From Thioclava pacifica DSM 10166 (GTDB lineage: Bacteria; Pseudomonadota; Alphaproteobacteria; Rhodobacterales; Rhodobacteraceae): a stretch of 64,000 nucleotides of DNA. This document shows positions 41,277 through 50,801 of this stretch, piece after piece. Below the pieces are notes generated by a model. It was not told where the DNA came from and made no database searches. It was given only the letters and a program-made list of their open reading frames with translations. A program made the translations under genes and the position numbers. Each line of letters starts with the position of its first letter. Position 1 is the stretch's first letter. The stretch is taken from assembly GCF_000714535.1 (NCBI RefSeq), contig NZ_AUND01000012.1, positions 124,001 to 188,000 on the forward strand, written 5' to 3'.

Positions 41277-43181
41277 GTGAGCGAAACAAGCCGCGAAAGG
41301 CTGACCCAAGCGGGTCTGAACCTGATCGGACAGGCGTTGTCGATCTTCGACAGCGATCTGCGGCTTGCGGTTTCCAACCGGCAATATCAGCTGATGTTCG
41401 ACCTTCCCGAACCGCTTACCCGCCCCGGCACCACGTTCGAGGACACGATTCGTCATCTCGTGGCGCGTGGGGAATATGGCGAGGTCGACGATCTCGAGAC
41501 CGCCGTGCGCGAGCGCGTCGAGACCGCGCGCGCCTTCGAGGCCCATTACATGGAGCGCCAGCGCGCCAATGGCCGGACGATCGCGGTCGAGGGGGCCCCG
41601 CTGCCGCAGGGCGGCTGGGTCACCGTCTATACCGACATCACCGAGATCAAGCGCCAGGAGGCGCTGTTACGTGCCCGCTCCGAGGAGCTGTCCGATCAGC
41701 TGCTCGATCACGCCGAAGCATTGGCGGCCGCGAACCGTGAACTCGCCGCGACCAATGCCGCGCTGGAGGAAACCTCCCGCCAACTCGCCATCACCGAGGC
41801 CCGCACCCGGCAGGTGACCGAGATGACGCCCGCCCATATCGCGCGGGTCGACCACGATCTCATTTACACCTATTCGAATCGGCGTCTGTCCTCTGTCATG
41901 CCGGGTTCGCTCGCCAATGCGGTCGGCCGGCACGCCACAGAGGCGTTGGGACCGGAGACCTTCGCCAAGATCGAGCCCGGCTTCACCAAGGCCTTCGCGG
42001 GAGAGGCCAACGTGATCGAGATCACGCATGATCCCTCCGGACGACGTATTCGCATCGCGCTGACCCCAGACCGGGATCCCGAGGGCACGGTGATCGGGGT
42101 CTTCATTCTCTCGACCGACGTGACCCACGAGACGCAAGCCCGCGCCGCGCTCGCACAGGCCAGCAAGCGCGAGCTGGCGGCGAAGCTGTCCTCTGGGCTC
42201 GCGCATGATTTCGCAAACCTGCTGACGATCATCCTCGGGCTGCAAGGGCGGCTGGAGCGGATGGAGGATCTTCCTCCCGAAGCGCATGAGGCGATCCGCG
42301 CGACGCTGGCCGCGGCGCGGCGCGGGGGGACTCTGCTCGACCGGATCGCCGCGATTTCGGGGCCGCGCGAACTGCGCCCCGAAGCGGTTGTTCTGGCAGA
42401 CCTGCTCGACGATCTTGCCGCGATGGCCGGGCCCACGCTGCACGAACCGGTCACGCTGGAGATCGACATCGAGGGTCTCGACACGCCGATCCTGCTCGAT
42501 CCCGGCCCGCTTCAGGACAGCCTGCTGAACCTGATCCTCAACGCGAATGACGCGATGCGAGAGACAGGTGGCACGATCGCGATCGCCGCTCATCCGGTGC
42601 GCGACACTTGGGTCGAGATCTCGGTAAGCGATCATGGCTCCGGCTTCTCGGAAGAGGCGCTCGAACACGCGCTCGACCCGTTCTTCACGACGAAGGGCAG
42701 CGAGGGCTCGGGGCTTGGCCTGTCGATGGTCTATGACCAGACCAAGCTTGCGGGTGGCACGGTAAGGTTGCGCAATACCGGCGAGGGCGCACAGGTCACG
42801 CTGCGCCTGCCGCTGCGCGAGGTCGCGGCCCAACCCTCCCCGATGCTGGTTCTGCTTGTCGAGGATGACGAGGATATCCGCGCCACAACCCGCGACATGC
42901 TGCGCTCGATGGATCACACGGTGATCGAGGCCGGTTCCATCGCCGAGGCCGAGGCGCTGCTGACCCTGCCCGATATCGACGCCGTGCTGTCGGATATCCA
43001 GCTGCCCGGTGCGCGGACGGGGGTGGACCTTGCCCGCGCCATCGGCGATCAGGTGCCGGTGATCCTGATGACCTCGCTGCCCCCCGGCGATGCGCTGCGC
43101 GCTTCCGCCCCCTGCCCGGTCATCCAGAAACCTTTCACGGCCGCGCAGCTCGCGGCCCTGCTTGCCGGAGCCCGCGGATGA
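41277..43181 (+). CDS. PAS-domain hybrid sensor histidine kinase
   Basis: A 634-aa soluble kinase with no transmembrane segment. A PAS domain covers residues ~10-125, ending VTVYTDITEIKRQEALL. A coiled coil lies at 130-180 and a second PAS domain at ~180-290. The H-box is SGLAHDFANLLTIIL with His310, and the ATPase domain has LILNANDAM and GSGLGLSMVYD. A receiver domain occupies 523-634 (Asp573 in VLSDIQLPG). The GTG at 41277 has GGGAGGA upstream. It overlaps the response regulator gene by ATGA. Divergent from the ABC cluster, which it may control. Confidence 0.9.
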   Translation: MSETSRERLTQAGLNLIGQALSIFDSDLRLAVSNRQYQLMFDLPEPLTRPGTTFEDTIRHLVARGEYGEVDDLETAVRERVETARAFEAHYMERQRANGRTIAVEGAPLPQGGWVTVYTDITEIKRQEALLRARSEELSDQLLDHAEALAAANRELAATNAALEETSRQLAITEARTRQVTEMTPAHIARVDHDLIYTYSNRRLSSVMPGSLANAVGRHATEALGPETFAKIEPGFTKAFAGEANVIEITHDPSGRRIRIALTPDRDPEGTVIGVFILSTDVTHETQARAALAQASKRELAAKLSSGLAHDFANLLTIILGLQGRLERMEDLPPEAHEAIRATLAAARRGGTLLDRIAAISGPRELRPEAVVLADLLDDLAAMAGPTLHEPVTLEIDIEGLDTPILLDPGPLQDSLLNLILNANDAMRETGGTIAIAAHPVRDTWVEISVSDHGSGFSEEALEHALDPFFTTKGSEGSGLGLSMVYDQTKLAGGTVRLRNTGEGAQVTLRLPLREVAAQPSPMLVLLVEDDEDIRATTRDMLRSMDHTVIEAGSIAEAEALLTLPDIDAVLSDIQLPGARTGVDLARAIGDQVPVILMTSLPPGDALRASAPCPVIQKPFTAAQLAALLAGARG

Positions 43182-43888
43182 GTGCAGATCTGCCCCTTGT
43201 CGCCATTCTCGACGACGAACCCGAGATCCGCCGGATGCTGTCGGATGCGCTGGAAGAGGCGGGGTTCCGCACCCAATCCTACGCCCGCGCAACCGAGTTC
43301 GAGGCCGGGCTGAAGCGTTCGTCTCCCGATGTCTGCCTCGTCGATCTGGGCTTGCCCGATCGCGACGGGCTGGCACTGGTGCATCGGCTGGCACTGGAAT
43401 CGGGGGCGGCGATCATCATCATCTCGGGTCGCGCGCAGGTGCAAGACAGGGTGACGGGGCTCGAGCTTGGTGCGGACGATTACATCATCAAGCCCTTCGA
43501 CCCGGCCGAGGTCGTGGCCCGCATCCGCGCCCGCTTGCGAAAGGGTCGCACCGAGAGCCCGAGCATCTCGCAGACCGCTTATTTCGCGGGGTGGACTGCC
43601 CATTTCGACCGCTACGTTCTGATCGACGAAGAGGCGCACGAAACCTCTTTTTCCCATGCCGAGGGCGAGGTTCTACGGCTTTTCCTCGAAAGCCCGAACC
43701 GACTGATCACCCGTGCGCAGATGCAGGAATCCTTGGGCGGCGCTGCGGGTGAAAGCTTCGACCGGGCGATGGATGTGCGGATCTCGAGGCTGCGCACGAA
43801 GCTGGGCGAAGACCCGAAGAACCCGCGCCTGATCAAGACGATTTACGGTGCGGGCTACATCTTCCTCGGCGAGGTGCGCTGGGGCTGA
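43178..43888 (+). CDS. OmpR/PhoB-family response regulator
   Basis: A 236-aa two-domain regulator. The receiver has acidic residues in AILDDEPE, phospho-acceptor Asp56 in VDLGLPDRDG and Lys in YIIKPFDP. A winged-helix DNA-binding domain spans ~140-232, with GEVLRLFLESPNRLITR and IKTIYGAGYIF. It is translationally coupled to the hybrid kinase. Promoter-region direct repeats with 11-bp phasing at 41162-41182 fit this regulator class. Confidence 0.93.
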   Translation: MSADLPLVAILDDEPEIRRMLSDALEEAGFRTQSYARATEFEAGLKRSSPDVCLVDLGLPDRDGLALVHRLALESGAAIIIISGRAQVQDRVTGLELGADDYIIKPFDPAEVVARIRARLRKGRTESPSISQTAYFAGWTAHFDRYVLIDEEAHETSFSHAEGEVLRLFLESPNRLITRAQMQESLGGAAGESFDRAMDVRISRLRTKLGEDPKNPRLIKTIYGAGYIFLGEVRWG

Positions 43889-43971
43889 GCCGTCCCGTTA
43901 ACCCTTTTATTCTGGCCAAGGCGGCCGGGTTCTGATTCACTTCACAAAATCGGGATGTTCGGAGCACTGCC

Positions 43972-44217
43972 ATGCTCAACCTCATTCTTCACACGCCGGG
44001 AGCCCGGCGGTTCTACCGCGTCGAGATCTCCGACAACCTCTTCGGGGAATACACGGTGCTGCGCGAATGGGGACTGCAAGGCCATAGCGGAAGTCAGTGC
44101 CTGCGCTGGTTCTCGAACCTGCGCGACGCCGTGACCGCAGCCGAGACCTTCCGTCGTCGTGCGCAGCGACGCGGCTACCGCCTGAGCGAAGCCGCAGCAG
44201 GCCAGAGCGGCAACTGA
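43972..44217 (+). CDS. WGR domain-containing protein
   Basis: An 81-aa protein that is almost entirely a WGR-type domain. It begins MLNLILHTPGARRFYRVEIS and has LREWGLQGHSGSQCLRWF, where the WG core (WGLQG) replaces the usual WGRIG. A basic helix follows (AETFRRRAQRRGYR). WGR domains bind nucleic acid in PARP-type proteins, and stand-alone bacterial versions have unclear roles. It is preceded by ~80 bp and converges on the DUF2062 gene. Confidence 0.8.
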   Translation: MLNLILHTPGARRFYRVEISDNLFGEYTVLREWGLQGHSGSQCLRWFSNLRDAVTAAETFRRRAQRRGYRLSEAAAGQSGN

Positions 44218-44226
44218 ACAACGCGC

Positions 44227-44892
44227 TCAGTTCTCGGGCGTCGACTTGCTGCCCTTTTCCTCACGCTTGATCTTCGCCCGGATCTTCTCGAGCCGCGCTT
44301 TCAGACGCATGCGGCGGCGGTTCTGATAGGCGGTGATGATCGGCAGCGAGACATAGTAGCAGATCGTCGCCGCGATCACGCCCGGACCCAACCCGCCCAC
44401 GAGATAGGGCAGCCAGACATCGGTGAAGAAACGTTCGAGCCCGCCCCATTCGGCATGGGCCGGGGTGAACATGGCCCAGAAATTATGGAGCAGATCGTGA
44501 CTTGCCGCCTGAAAGGTGTTGAGCAGCCCTTCGGGTGCCGCCCCCCGATCGAGCCTGTCGCCCAGGATCTTGTGGCCAAGCTTGGTCGAGAAGACCGCGA
44601 TGATCGGGAAGGTGACCGGATTGCCGAAGAAGGTCGCGAGGATCGCGGCCAGGATATTGCCGCGCATGATCCAGGCCACCGTGGCGGCACTCAGGAAATG
44701 GAACCCGAAGAGCGGCGTGAAGGAAACGAACACCCCCGCCCAGACGCCGCGGGCGATCCGATGCGGGCGGTCGGGCAAACGGTTCACCCTGTGCTTGACG
44801 TATTGAAACGCCCGCGACCAGCCGGATTTCGGCCAAATCGCCTCGCGCAGGTTTTCCCACACACCCCGTTTCTCGCGTCGTCTGAAGACCAC
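44227..44892 (-). CDS. DUF2062 membrane protein
   Basis: A 221-aa protein of the DUF2062 family: SFTPLFGFHFLSAATVAWIM and the Gly/Asn-Pro helix LATFFGNPVTFPIIAVFS. A further membrane segment near the C-terminus is LGPGVIAATICYYVSLPII, and the tail is strongly basic (RRRMRLKARLEKIRAKIK). The GTG at 44892 is preferred because AAAGGA lies 7 nt upstream. It lies ~35 bp after the rsh stop on the same strand. Function unknown. Confidence 0.85.
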   Translation of the reverse strand: MVFRRREKRGVWENLREAIWPKSGWSRAFQYVKHRVNRLPDRPHRIARGVWAGVFVSFTPLFGFHFLSAATVAWIMRGNILAAILATFFGNPVTFPIIAVFSTKLGHKILGDRLDRGAAPEGLLNTFQAASHDLLHNFWAMFTPAHAEWGGLERFFTDVWLPYLVGGLGPGVIAATICYYVSLPIITAYQNRRRMRLKARLEKIRAKIKREEKGSKSTPEN

Positions 44893-44927
44893 GCTGCCGT
44901 CCTTTCCCCCGCCCGACGCGATGCACG

Positions 44928-47054
44928 TCAGGGTTTGCGCGACAGGTCTCTTATCCGCTCGACATGCGCCACGTCGCTTTCCGCTTCCAGCGCGGTCAGC
45001 AGACGGTGCATGTGCTCGGCATCGCACAGCTCGACCTCGACCAGAAGCGAATAGAAATCCGGTTTCCGGTCGATGAAATTGAGATCCGAAATATTGGCCT
45101 TCTGCTGACCAATCAAGGTGCAGATATGTCCCAGCACTCCCGCATCGTTCGAGATCGTGACCTTGAGCGTCGCGGTGTAGACCGGCGGATGATGGCCCGT
45201 CTTCCAGTGCAGATCGACCCAGCGCTCGGGCTGATCCTCGAATTCCTCCAGCGCGGGGCAGTCGATCGCATGGATCACCACGCCCTTGCCACGATAGGTG
45301 ATACCGATGATGCGCTCACCCGGTAGCGGCTGGCAGCAATCGGCGCGGCGGAAGCTCTGATCGGCGCCGAGACCCAGAACCGCGCGGGTCGGTTCAATCT
45401 CGGCTTCGGTCTGACGCGCAGCAAGCTCAGGATAAAGCGCCTCGAGCACCACCGAGGTGGCCAGCTCCGCGGAGCCAAGACGCGCCAGCACCTCGAACTC
45501 ATCACCCAGCCCGAGTGCCTTTGCCGCTGTCCGCAGCGCCTTGTCGGAAACCTTGCGCCCGACATGTTCGAAAGCCACGCGGGCCAGTTCGTGGCCGAGC
45601 TTGATAAAGCGGTCGCGATCTTCCTCGCGCAGGCTCTTGCGGATCGCGGCCTTCGCCCGTCCCGTCGCCACGATATCGAGCCAGGTGAGCTGCGGGCGCT
45701 GACCCGAAGCGGTAATCACCTCGACCGACTGACCGTTCTTCAGCCGGGTCCAGAGCGGCACGCGGATGCCGTCAACCTTCGCGCCGACACAGCTATTGCC
45801 GATCCGCGTATGGATCGCATAGGCGAAATCGATCGGGGTCGCGCCCTTCGGCAGCTTCACCACATCGCCCTTGGGCGTGAAGCAGAAGACCTGATCGGAA
45901 TACATCTCGAGCTTCACGTTCTCGAGGAACTCGTCGTGATCGCCCTCGCCTTCCGAGAACCGTTCCGTCAGTGAGGCGAGCCATTTCGCCGGATCGACTG
46001 CGAAGGGGTTCGCGGCACGCTCGCCATCGCGATAGGACCAGTGCGCGGCCACGCCGGCCTCGGCGACCTCGTGCATCTGGCGCGTGCGGATTTGAACCTC
46101 TACGCGTTTGCCGTCCCGGCCCGACACGGTGGTGTGGATCGAACGATAGCCGTTCGTCTTGGGCTGGCTGATGTAGTCCTTGAAGCGGGTCGGCACCGCG
46201 CGCCAACGATGATGGATAAGCCCGAGCACGCGGTAGCAATCCATTTCGTTGCGGGTGATGACGCGGAAACCGTAGATATCGGAGAGGCGCGAGAAGGTGA
46301 GCTGCTTCTCTTCCATCTTGCGCCAGATCGAATAGGGGCGCTTGGCGCGTCCGAAGACATCCGCCTCGATCCCCTCATCCTCCAAGAGCGCGCGGATATC
46401 GGCGGTGATCTGCGGAATCACATCGCCGGTTTCCTTCTGTAGCGAAACGAAACGTCGGATAATCGAGGTGCGCGCCTCTGGGTTGAGCACCTTGAAGGCG
46501 AGGTCTTCGAGCTCCTCGCGCATCCATTGCATCCCCATCCGCCCCGCGAGCGGCGCGTAGATTTCCATCGTCTCGCGCGCTTTCTGGGCCTGCTTCTCGA
46601 CGCGCATCGCACGGATCGTGCGCATGTTGTGCAAACGGTCGGCAAGCTTGACGAGGATAACTCGCAGATCCTTCGACATCGCCATGAACAGCTTGCGGAA
46701 GTTCTCCGCCTGCTTCGAGGCCGCGTTCGACAATTGCAGATTGGTCAGTTTCGTGACGCCATCGACCAGCTCGGCGATCTCCTCCCCAAAGAGCCGCGCG
46801 ACCTCGGTATAGGTCGAGCGCGTATCCTCGATCGTGTCGTGCAGCAGGGCGGTGATGATCGTCGCATCATCCAGCCGTTGTTCAGTCAGGATCGCGGCGA
46901 CGGCAACGGGGTGGGTGAAATAGGGCTCGCCGGAATGACGAAACTGACCGTCATGCATGTCCTTCCCGTAGGCATAGGCCTTACGGATCAGATCGGCATC
47001 GGTCTGGGGATTGTAATTGCGGACGAGCGCGATCAGGTCTTCGACGTCGATCAT
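44928..47054 (-). CDS. rsh: Bifunctional (p)ppGpp synthetase/hydrolase (RSH)
   Basis: A 708-aa long RSH enzyme controlling the stringent response. The HD hydrolase domain has YFTHPVAVA and ALLHDTIEDT. The synthetase domain has SDIYGFRVI, the RFKD motif of bifunctional enzymes in TRFKDYISQPKTNGYRSIH, and VEVQIRT. TGS follows at ~395-455 and a C-terminal ACT domain ends the protein (TLKVTISNDAGVLGHICTLI). Upstream on the same strand lies rpoZ, a common arrangement. It is the housekeeping alarmone enzyme, in contrast to the synthetase-only protein in the mobile element. Confidence 0.95.
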   Translation of the reverse strand: MIDVEDLIALVRNYNPQTDADLIRKAYAYGKDMHDGQFRHSGEPYFTHPVAVAAILTEQRLDDATIITALLHDTIEDTRSTYTEVARLFGEEIAELVDGVTKLTNLQLSNAASKQAENFRKLFMAMSKDLRVILVKLADRLHNMRTIRAMRVEKQAQKARETMEIYAPLAGRMGMQWMREELEDLAFKVLNPEARTSIIRRFVSLQKETGDVIPQITADIRALLEDEGIEADVFGRAKRPYSIWRKMEEKQLTFSRLSDIYGFRVITRNEMDCYRVLGLIHHRWRAVPTRFKDYISQPKTNGYRSIHTTVSGRDGKRVEVQIRTRQMHEVAEAGVAAHWSYRDGERAANPFAVDPAKWLASLTERFSEGEGDHDEFLENVKLEMYSDQVFCFTPKGDVVKLPKGATPIDFAYAIHTRIGNSCVGAKVDGIRVPLWTRLKNGQSVEVITASGQRPQLTWLDIVATGRAKAAIRKSLREEDRDRFIKLGHELARVAFEHVGRKVSDKALRTAAKALGLGDEFEVLARLGSAELATSVVLEALYPELAARQTEAEIEPTRAVLGLGADQSFRRADCCQPLPGERIIGITYRGKGVVIHAIDCPALEEFEDQPERWVDLHWKTGHHPPVYTATLKVTISNDAGVLGHICTLIGQQKANISDLNFIDRKPDFYSLLVEVELCDAEHMHRLLTALEAESDVAHVERIRDLSRKP

Positions 47055-47081
47055 TCGCGCTCGTTCCGACCTTTCTGGCGA

Positions 47082-47438
47082 TTACTCGCGGCCCTGCGCA
47101 TCCATCAGCGCGCGCAGCATACGCTCTTCGCTCATGTCGTCTTCGACAGCGCGATCGGGGCTTTCGCCGCCCATCAGCAGAGCCATCGAGTCCTCTTCGG
47201 GCTCGTCGACTTCGATCTGGGTCTGGTTGCTTTCGATCAGACGCTCACGCAGATCCTCGGCCGACTGGGTTTCCTCGGCGATCTCGCGCAGGGCGACGAC
47301 GGGGTTCTTGTCGTTGTCGCGGTCGATCGTGATCGGGGCGCCAGCCGCAATCTCGCGGGCACGATGCGAAGCAAGCATCACCAGCTCAAAGCGGTTCGGA
47401 ACCTTATCAACGCAATCTTCAACCGTCACGCGGGCCAT
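47082..47438 (-). CDS. rpoZ: DNA-directed RNA polymerase omega subunit
   Basis: A 118-aa omega subunit assisting RNA polymerase assembly. [20 protein letters not shown] and [13 protein letters not shown] are the alphaproteobacterial consensus, followed by [13 protein letters not shown] and an acidic tail. It is 27 bp upstream of rsh on the same strand, and omega is known in other bacteria to take part in ppGpp binding. GGAGAGA precedes the ATG. Confidence 0.96.
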   Translation of the reverse strand: MARVTVEDCVDKVPNRFELVMLASHRAREIAAGAPITIDRDNDKNPVVALREIAEETQSAEDLRERLIESNQTQIEVDEPEEDSMALLMGGESPDRAVEDDMSEERMLRALMDAQGRE

Positions 47439-47525
47439 GGGTCTCTCCAGAAGAACTCGGATTGAAAGGCCTACTTAGGCGCTGCATCCGCGAAACACAA
47501 GCGTTCATTGGCCCGTCCGGCAGGC

Positions 47526-48086
47526 TCAAAGCGGCTCAATCGCGGCTTTTTCAGCCTCGGGAAGTGCCGCGAGCATCTCCATCACACTCATCCCGCTGAC
47601 CGGATGACGCCAGAGCGGCGCGATATCGGCAAGGGGAATCAACACGAAACCACGATCCTGAAGGCGCGGATGGGGCAGGATCAATTCTTCAGGAGCCTCG
47701 CGCATCTGGCTCTCGATCGGCAAATTGCGCCAGCGCGTCCACGTATCGAGATCGGGACAGACGCGTTCCTCGACGGCCAAAAGATCGAGATCGAGCCCCC
47801 GCGAAGCCCAACGTGCATCGCGCTGACGACCAAACTCGCTTTCTACCTTATGGAGAGTCGCGAGGATTTCATCGAATTGCAAACCGCTTCGCATTTTGCA
47901 ACAGGCATTGACGTAGTCCGGACCGCTGCCCTCGGGAACCGCCGGAGTGCGCCAGAACCGACTGACCGCTACGAGCGAAAAACCGAGTTCTTCCAAGCGG
48001 CAAAGAGCTGACGTTAGGGAATCTCCGGGCGAGCCGGCAATACTCGGAATATTTCCTCCGAGCGCAACATATGAAAGGGTGTCCAT
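47526..48086 (-). CDS. folK: 2-amino-4-hydroxy-6-hydroxymethyldihydropteridine pyrophosphokinase
   Basis: A 186-aa HPPK of folate synthesis. It starts YVALGGNIPS, with VSRFWRTPAVPEGSGPDYVNAC, then the ATP/metal segment ARWASRGLDLDLLAVEE and LILPHPRLQDRGFVLIPL. It stands alone here without folP or folB. The ribosome-binding site is weak. It is divergent from the NYN gene across ~150 bp. Confidence 0.93.
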   Translation of the reverse strand: MDTLSYVALGGNIPSIAGSPGDSLTSALCRLEELGFSLVAVSRFWRTPAVPEGSGPDYVNACCKMRSGLQFDEILATLHKVESEFGRQRDARWASRGLDLDLLAVEERVCPDLDTWTRWRNLPIESQMREAPEELILPHPRLQDRGFVLIPLADIAPLWRHPVSGMSVMEMLAALPEAEKAAIEPL

Positions 48087-48238
48087 ATAGACAGATTCCG
48101 TTTTCCATCGCGAATTGCGATATGTCAGTGAATAGTTCCGGTTCGACCCACTGATATGCGCAAGCGCTTTTACCCAATTCGCTTTGTCCCACGCAAACAG
48201 GTTTCGGGCTTATGGACTCACCTGTGCGAGAGGAATGC

Positions 48239-48802
48239 ATGTTCTACAAGGACGAACGGCTAGCCTTATTCATCGACGGCTCCAACCTGTACGCCGCCGC
48301 GAAGGCTCTTGGCTTCGATATCGATTATAAACTCCTGCGTCAGGAATTCGAACGCCGCGGCAAACTGGTGCGCGCGTTCTACTACACGGCGCTTCTCGAA
48401 AACGAGGAATATTCCCCGATCCGCCCGCTGGTGGATTGGCTGAATTACAACGGCTTCGCGATGGTGACGAAACCGGCCAAGGAATACACCGATTCGATGG
48501 GCCGGCGAAAAGTGAAGGGCAACATGGATATCGAGCTCGCCGTGGATGCGATGGAACTCGCGCCGCGCCTCGATCATGTTGTGCTGTTCTCCGGCGACGG
48601 CGATTTCCGCCCGCTCGTCGAGAGCCTCCAGCGTCAGGGTTGCCGCGTTTCGGTCGTCTCGACCATCCGCAGCCAGCCGCCGATGATCGCCGACGAGCTG
48701 CGCCGTCAGGCCGATAACTTCATCGAACTCGATGCACTTCGCGACGTGATCGGTCGCCCTCCGCGCGAACCGCGCGAGGATGACGCCAGCTCGGACAGCT
48801 GA
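48239..48802 (+). CDS. NYN domain protein (LabA/DUF88 family), putative RNase
   Basis: A 187-aa PIN-like NYN protein. Acidic residues expected in the metal site are visible: LFIDGSNLY at residues ~9-17, GNMDIELAVDAMELA and VLFSGDGDFRPLVE. The LabA-type segment VSVVSTIRSQPPMIADELRR follows. The ATG at 48239 has AGAGGA 4 nt upstream. An in-frame ATG at 48212 would add nine non-conserved residues. Predicted endoribonuclease of unknown target. Confidence 0.88.
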   Translation: MFYKDERLALFIDGSNLYAAAKALGFDIDYKLLRQEFERRGKLVRAFYYTALLENEEYSPIRPLVDWLNYNGFAMVTKPAKEYTDSMGRRKVKGNMDIELAVDAMELAPRLDHVVLFSGDGDFRPLVESLQRQGCRVSVVSTIRSQPPMIADELRRQADNFIELDALRDVIGRPPREPREDDASSDS

Positions 48803-48889
48803 TCTGGGCCTGACGCCGAAGGCAAAACATGATTGATAGGGCGCGCGGAGACCCCGCGCGCCCTTTGTCTTTTCCGGTCCGCCTCGCTC

Positions 48890-49336
48890 ATGTTCGAAAA
48901 CGTCTCCCTCTTCGGTCTTTTCATCTCGGCGCTCCTTGCGGCAACGCCGATCCCTTTTCAGTCCGAAGTGGTCTTCGTCGCGCTGCAAACCGCTGGGCAC
49001 ACAAATGTCTGGGCGATGATTCTGGTCGCGGCGGTCGGCAACACGATCGGCGCGCTGATCACCTATGTGATGGGCTTCGGCGTCACCCACTGGAAGGACC
49101 GCAAATGGTTTCCCGCAACCGAAGCACAACTCGCCCGAGGGCATCGCTGGTTTGAACGCTGGGGGATCGGGCTGTTGCTTCTGAGCTGGGCGCCCGGAGG
49201 TGACCTGATCTGCCTTGTTGCGGGCGTGCTGCGCATGTCGCTGTGGCTTTTTATCCCGCTCGTTTTCCTTGCCAAGGCGGGGCGCTATGCGGTGCTCGCC
49301 TGGCTCACTGCGAAAGCGCTCGGAATGATCGGGTGA
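48890..49336 (+). CDS. YqaA family (DedA-like) membrane protein
   Basis: A 148-aa inner-membrane protein. It has the YqaA/SNARE-associated fold pattern: [39 protein letters not shown] and the Gly/Pro-rich [20 protein letters not shown]. The start at 48890 matches the family N-terminus, although the ribosome-binding site is poor. It shares strand and spacing with ispH but its role is unknown. Confidence 0.85.
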   Translation: MFENVSLFGLFISALLAATPIPFQSEVVFVALQTAGHTNVWAMILVAAVGNTIGALITYVMGFGVTHWKDRKWFPATEAQLARGHRWFERWGIGLLLLSWAPGGDLICLVAGVLRMSLWLFIPLVFLAKAGRYAVLAWLTAKALGMIG

Positions 49337-49398
49337 TCGTTCCCTTTACGAGCACGCGCCGGGGCTTTACCTGTGAGACCGAAACGAAGGAGAGCGCG

Positions 49399-50346
49399 AT
49401 GAAACCGTCCCTGACCCTCTATCTCGCCGCCCCGCGCGGGTTCTGCGCCGGCGTCGACCGCGCGATCAAGATCGTCGAGATGGCGCTCGAGAAATGGGGC
49501 GCGCCGGTCTATGTGCGCCATGAGATCGTGCATAACAAATACGTCGTCGACAGCCTGCGCGACAAGGGTGCGGTCTTCGTCGAGGAGCTCGATGAATGCC
49601 CCGATGACCGCCCGGTGATCTTCTCGGCGCATGGCGTGCCGAAATCGGTCCCCGCCGAAGCGGTGCGGCGTGAAATGATCTATGTCGATGCAACCTGCCC
49701 CCTGGTGAGCAAGGTTCACAAGGAAGCCGAGCGTCATTCCGAGAACGGGCTCCAGATGGTGATGATCGGCCATGCCGGCCACCCGGAGGTACTGGGCACG
49801 ATGGGCCAGCTCCCCGAGGGAGAGGTGCTGCTGGTCGAAACGGTCGAGGATGTCGCTGCGATCACGCCGCGCGACCCCGATCAGCTGGCCTTCATCACCC
49901 AGACGACACTTTCAGTCGATGACACGGCGGCGATCGTGGCGGCGCTGCAAGCGCGCTTCCCGAAGATCGTCGGCCCCGCGAAGGAAGACATCTGCTATGC
50001 GACCACGAACCGTCAGGCGGCGGTAAAGGCGATGGCGCATGAGATCGATGCGCTCCTCGTGATCGGGGCGCCGAACTCGTCGAATTCGCGCCGCCTGGTC
50101 GAGGTGGGTCGCGCCGCAGGGTGCCGCTATGCCCAGCTCGTGCAGCGCGCCGCCGATATCGACTGGCGCGCTCTCGAAGGGGCCGGTTCGGTCGGGGTGA
50201 CCGCCGGAGCCTCGGCGCCCGAGGTGCTGATCGACGAGGTAATCGACGCCTTCCGGCAGCGCTATGACCTCACTGTGGACCAGATCGAGACCGCCCGCGA
50301 GGATATCGAGTTCAAAGTGCCGCGCGTGCTGCGGGAGGCCTCGTGA
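49399..50346 (+). CDS. ispH: 4-hydroxy-3-methylbut-2-enyl diphosphate reductase
   Basis: A 315-aa 4Fe-4S enzyme catalysing the last step of the MEP isoprenoid pathway to IPP and DMAPP. The three cluster cysteines are visible: Cys16 in [11 protein letters not shown], the one in [11 protein letters not shown] and the one in [33 protein letters not shown] and [10 protein letters not shown] are family hallmarks. The ATG at 49399 follows GAAGGAGAG. The downstream DUF3429 gene overlaps its stop, so it heads a five-gene run. Confidence 0.96.
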   Translation: MKPSLTLYLAAPRGFCAGVDRAIKIVEMALEKWGAPVYVRHEIVHNKYVVDSLRDKGAVFVEELDECPDDRPVIFSAHGVPKSVPAEAVRREMIYVDATCPLVSKVHKEAERHSENGLQMVMIGHAGHPEVLGTMGQLPEGEVLLVETVEDVAAITPRDPDQLAFITQTTLSVDDTAAIVAALQARFPKIVGPAKEDICYATTNRQAAVKAMAHEIDALLVIGAPNSSNSRRLVEVGRAAGCRYAQLVQRAADIDWRALEGAGSVGVTAGASAPEVLIDEVIDAFRQRYDLTVDQIETAREDIEFKVPRVLREAS

Positions 50347-50786
50347 TGCGCGGCGTGGGTCCGAAGATTCCGGGGCTGGCACTGGTTCTCGGGCTGGCCG
50401 GTCTGATCCCCTTCGTCTGGGGTGTACTGGTCGTGCAGACCGGGGCGTTGATGCTTCCCGGCATGGTCGATCCGCGCGTGGCGGTGCTGGCCTATGCGCT
50501 GATGATCTTCTGCTTCATGGCGGGCTGCCTCTGGGGCTTTGCCGCGAAGGGCGACTGGACGCCGGGCTACGGGATCTCGATCGCGCCGGTCCTCTATTTC
50601 ATTCTCTTCGCGGGCTTCGGCATGCCGATCAATTTCGTGCTGCTGATCGGCTTTGTGCTGCTGCTACCCCTCGATTGGGTCTTCGCGAGCCGTGGCCTTG
50701 CGCCCGGTTGGTGGATGAAACTGCGCCTCGTCTTGACGGCAGTCGTCGTCGCCTGTCTGATCGCGATTGTGCGCACGGGCGCCTGA
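50346..50786 (+). CDS. DUF3429 membrane protein
   Basis: A 146-aa protein with four to five hydrophobic helices (LALVLGLAGLIPFVWGVLVV; LAYALMIFCFMAGCLWGFAA; NFVLLIGFVLLLPLDWVF). It fits the DUF3429 family of unknown function. Its ATG overlaps the ispH stop (TGATG), which indicates coupled translation. Confidence 0.82.
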   Translation: MRGVGPKIPGLALVLGLAGLIPFVWGVLVVQTGALMLPGMVDPRVAVLAYALMIFCFMAGCLWGFAAKGDWTPGYGISIAPVLYFILFAGFGMPINFVLLIGFVLLLPLDWVFASRGLAPGWWMKLRLVLTAVVVACLIAIVRTGA

Positions 50787-50801
50787 CCGGAGATCCCTTT
50801 G

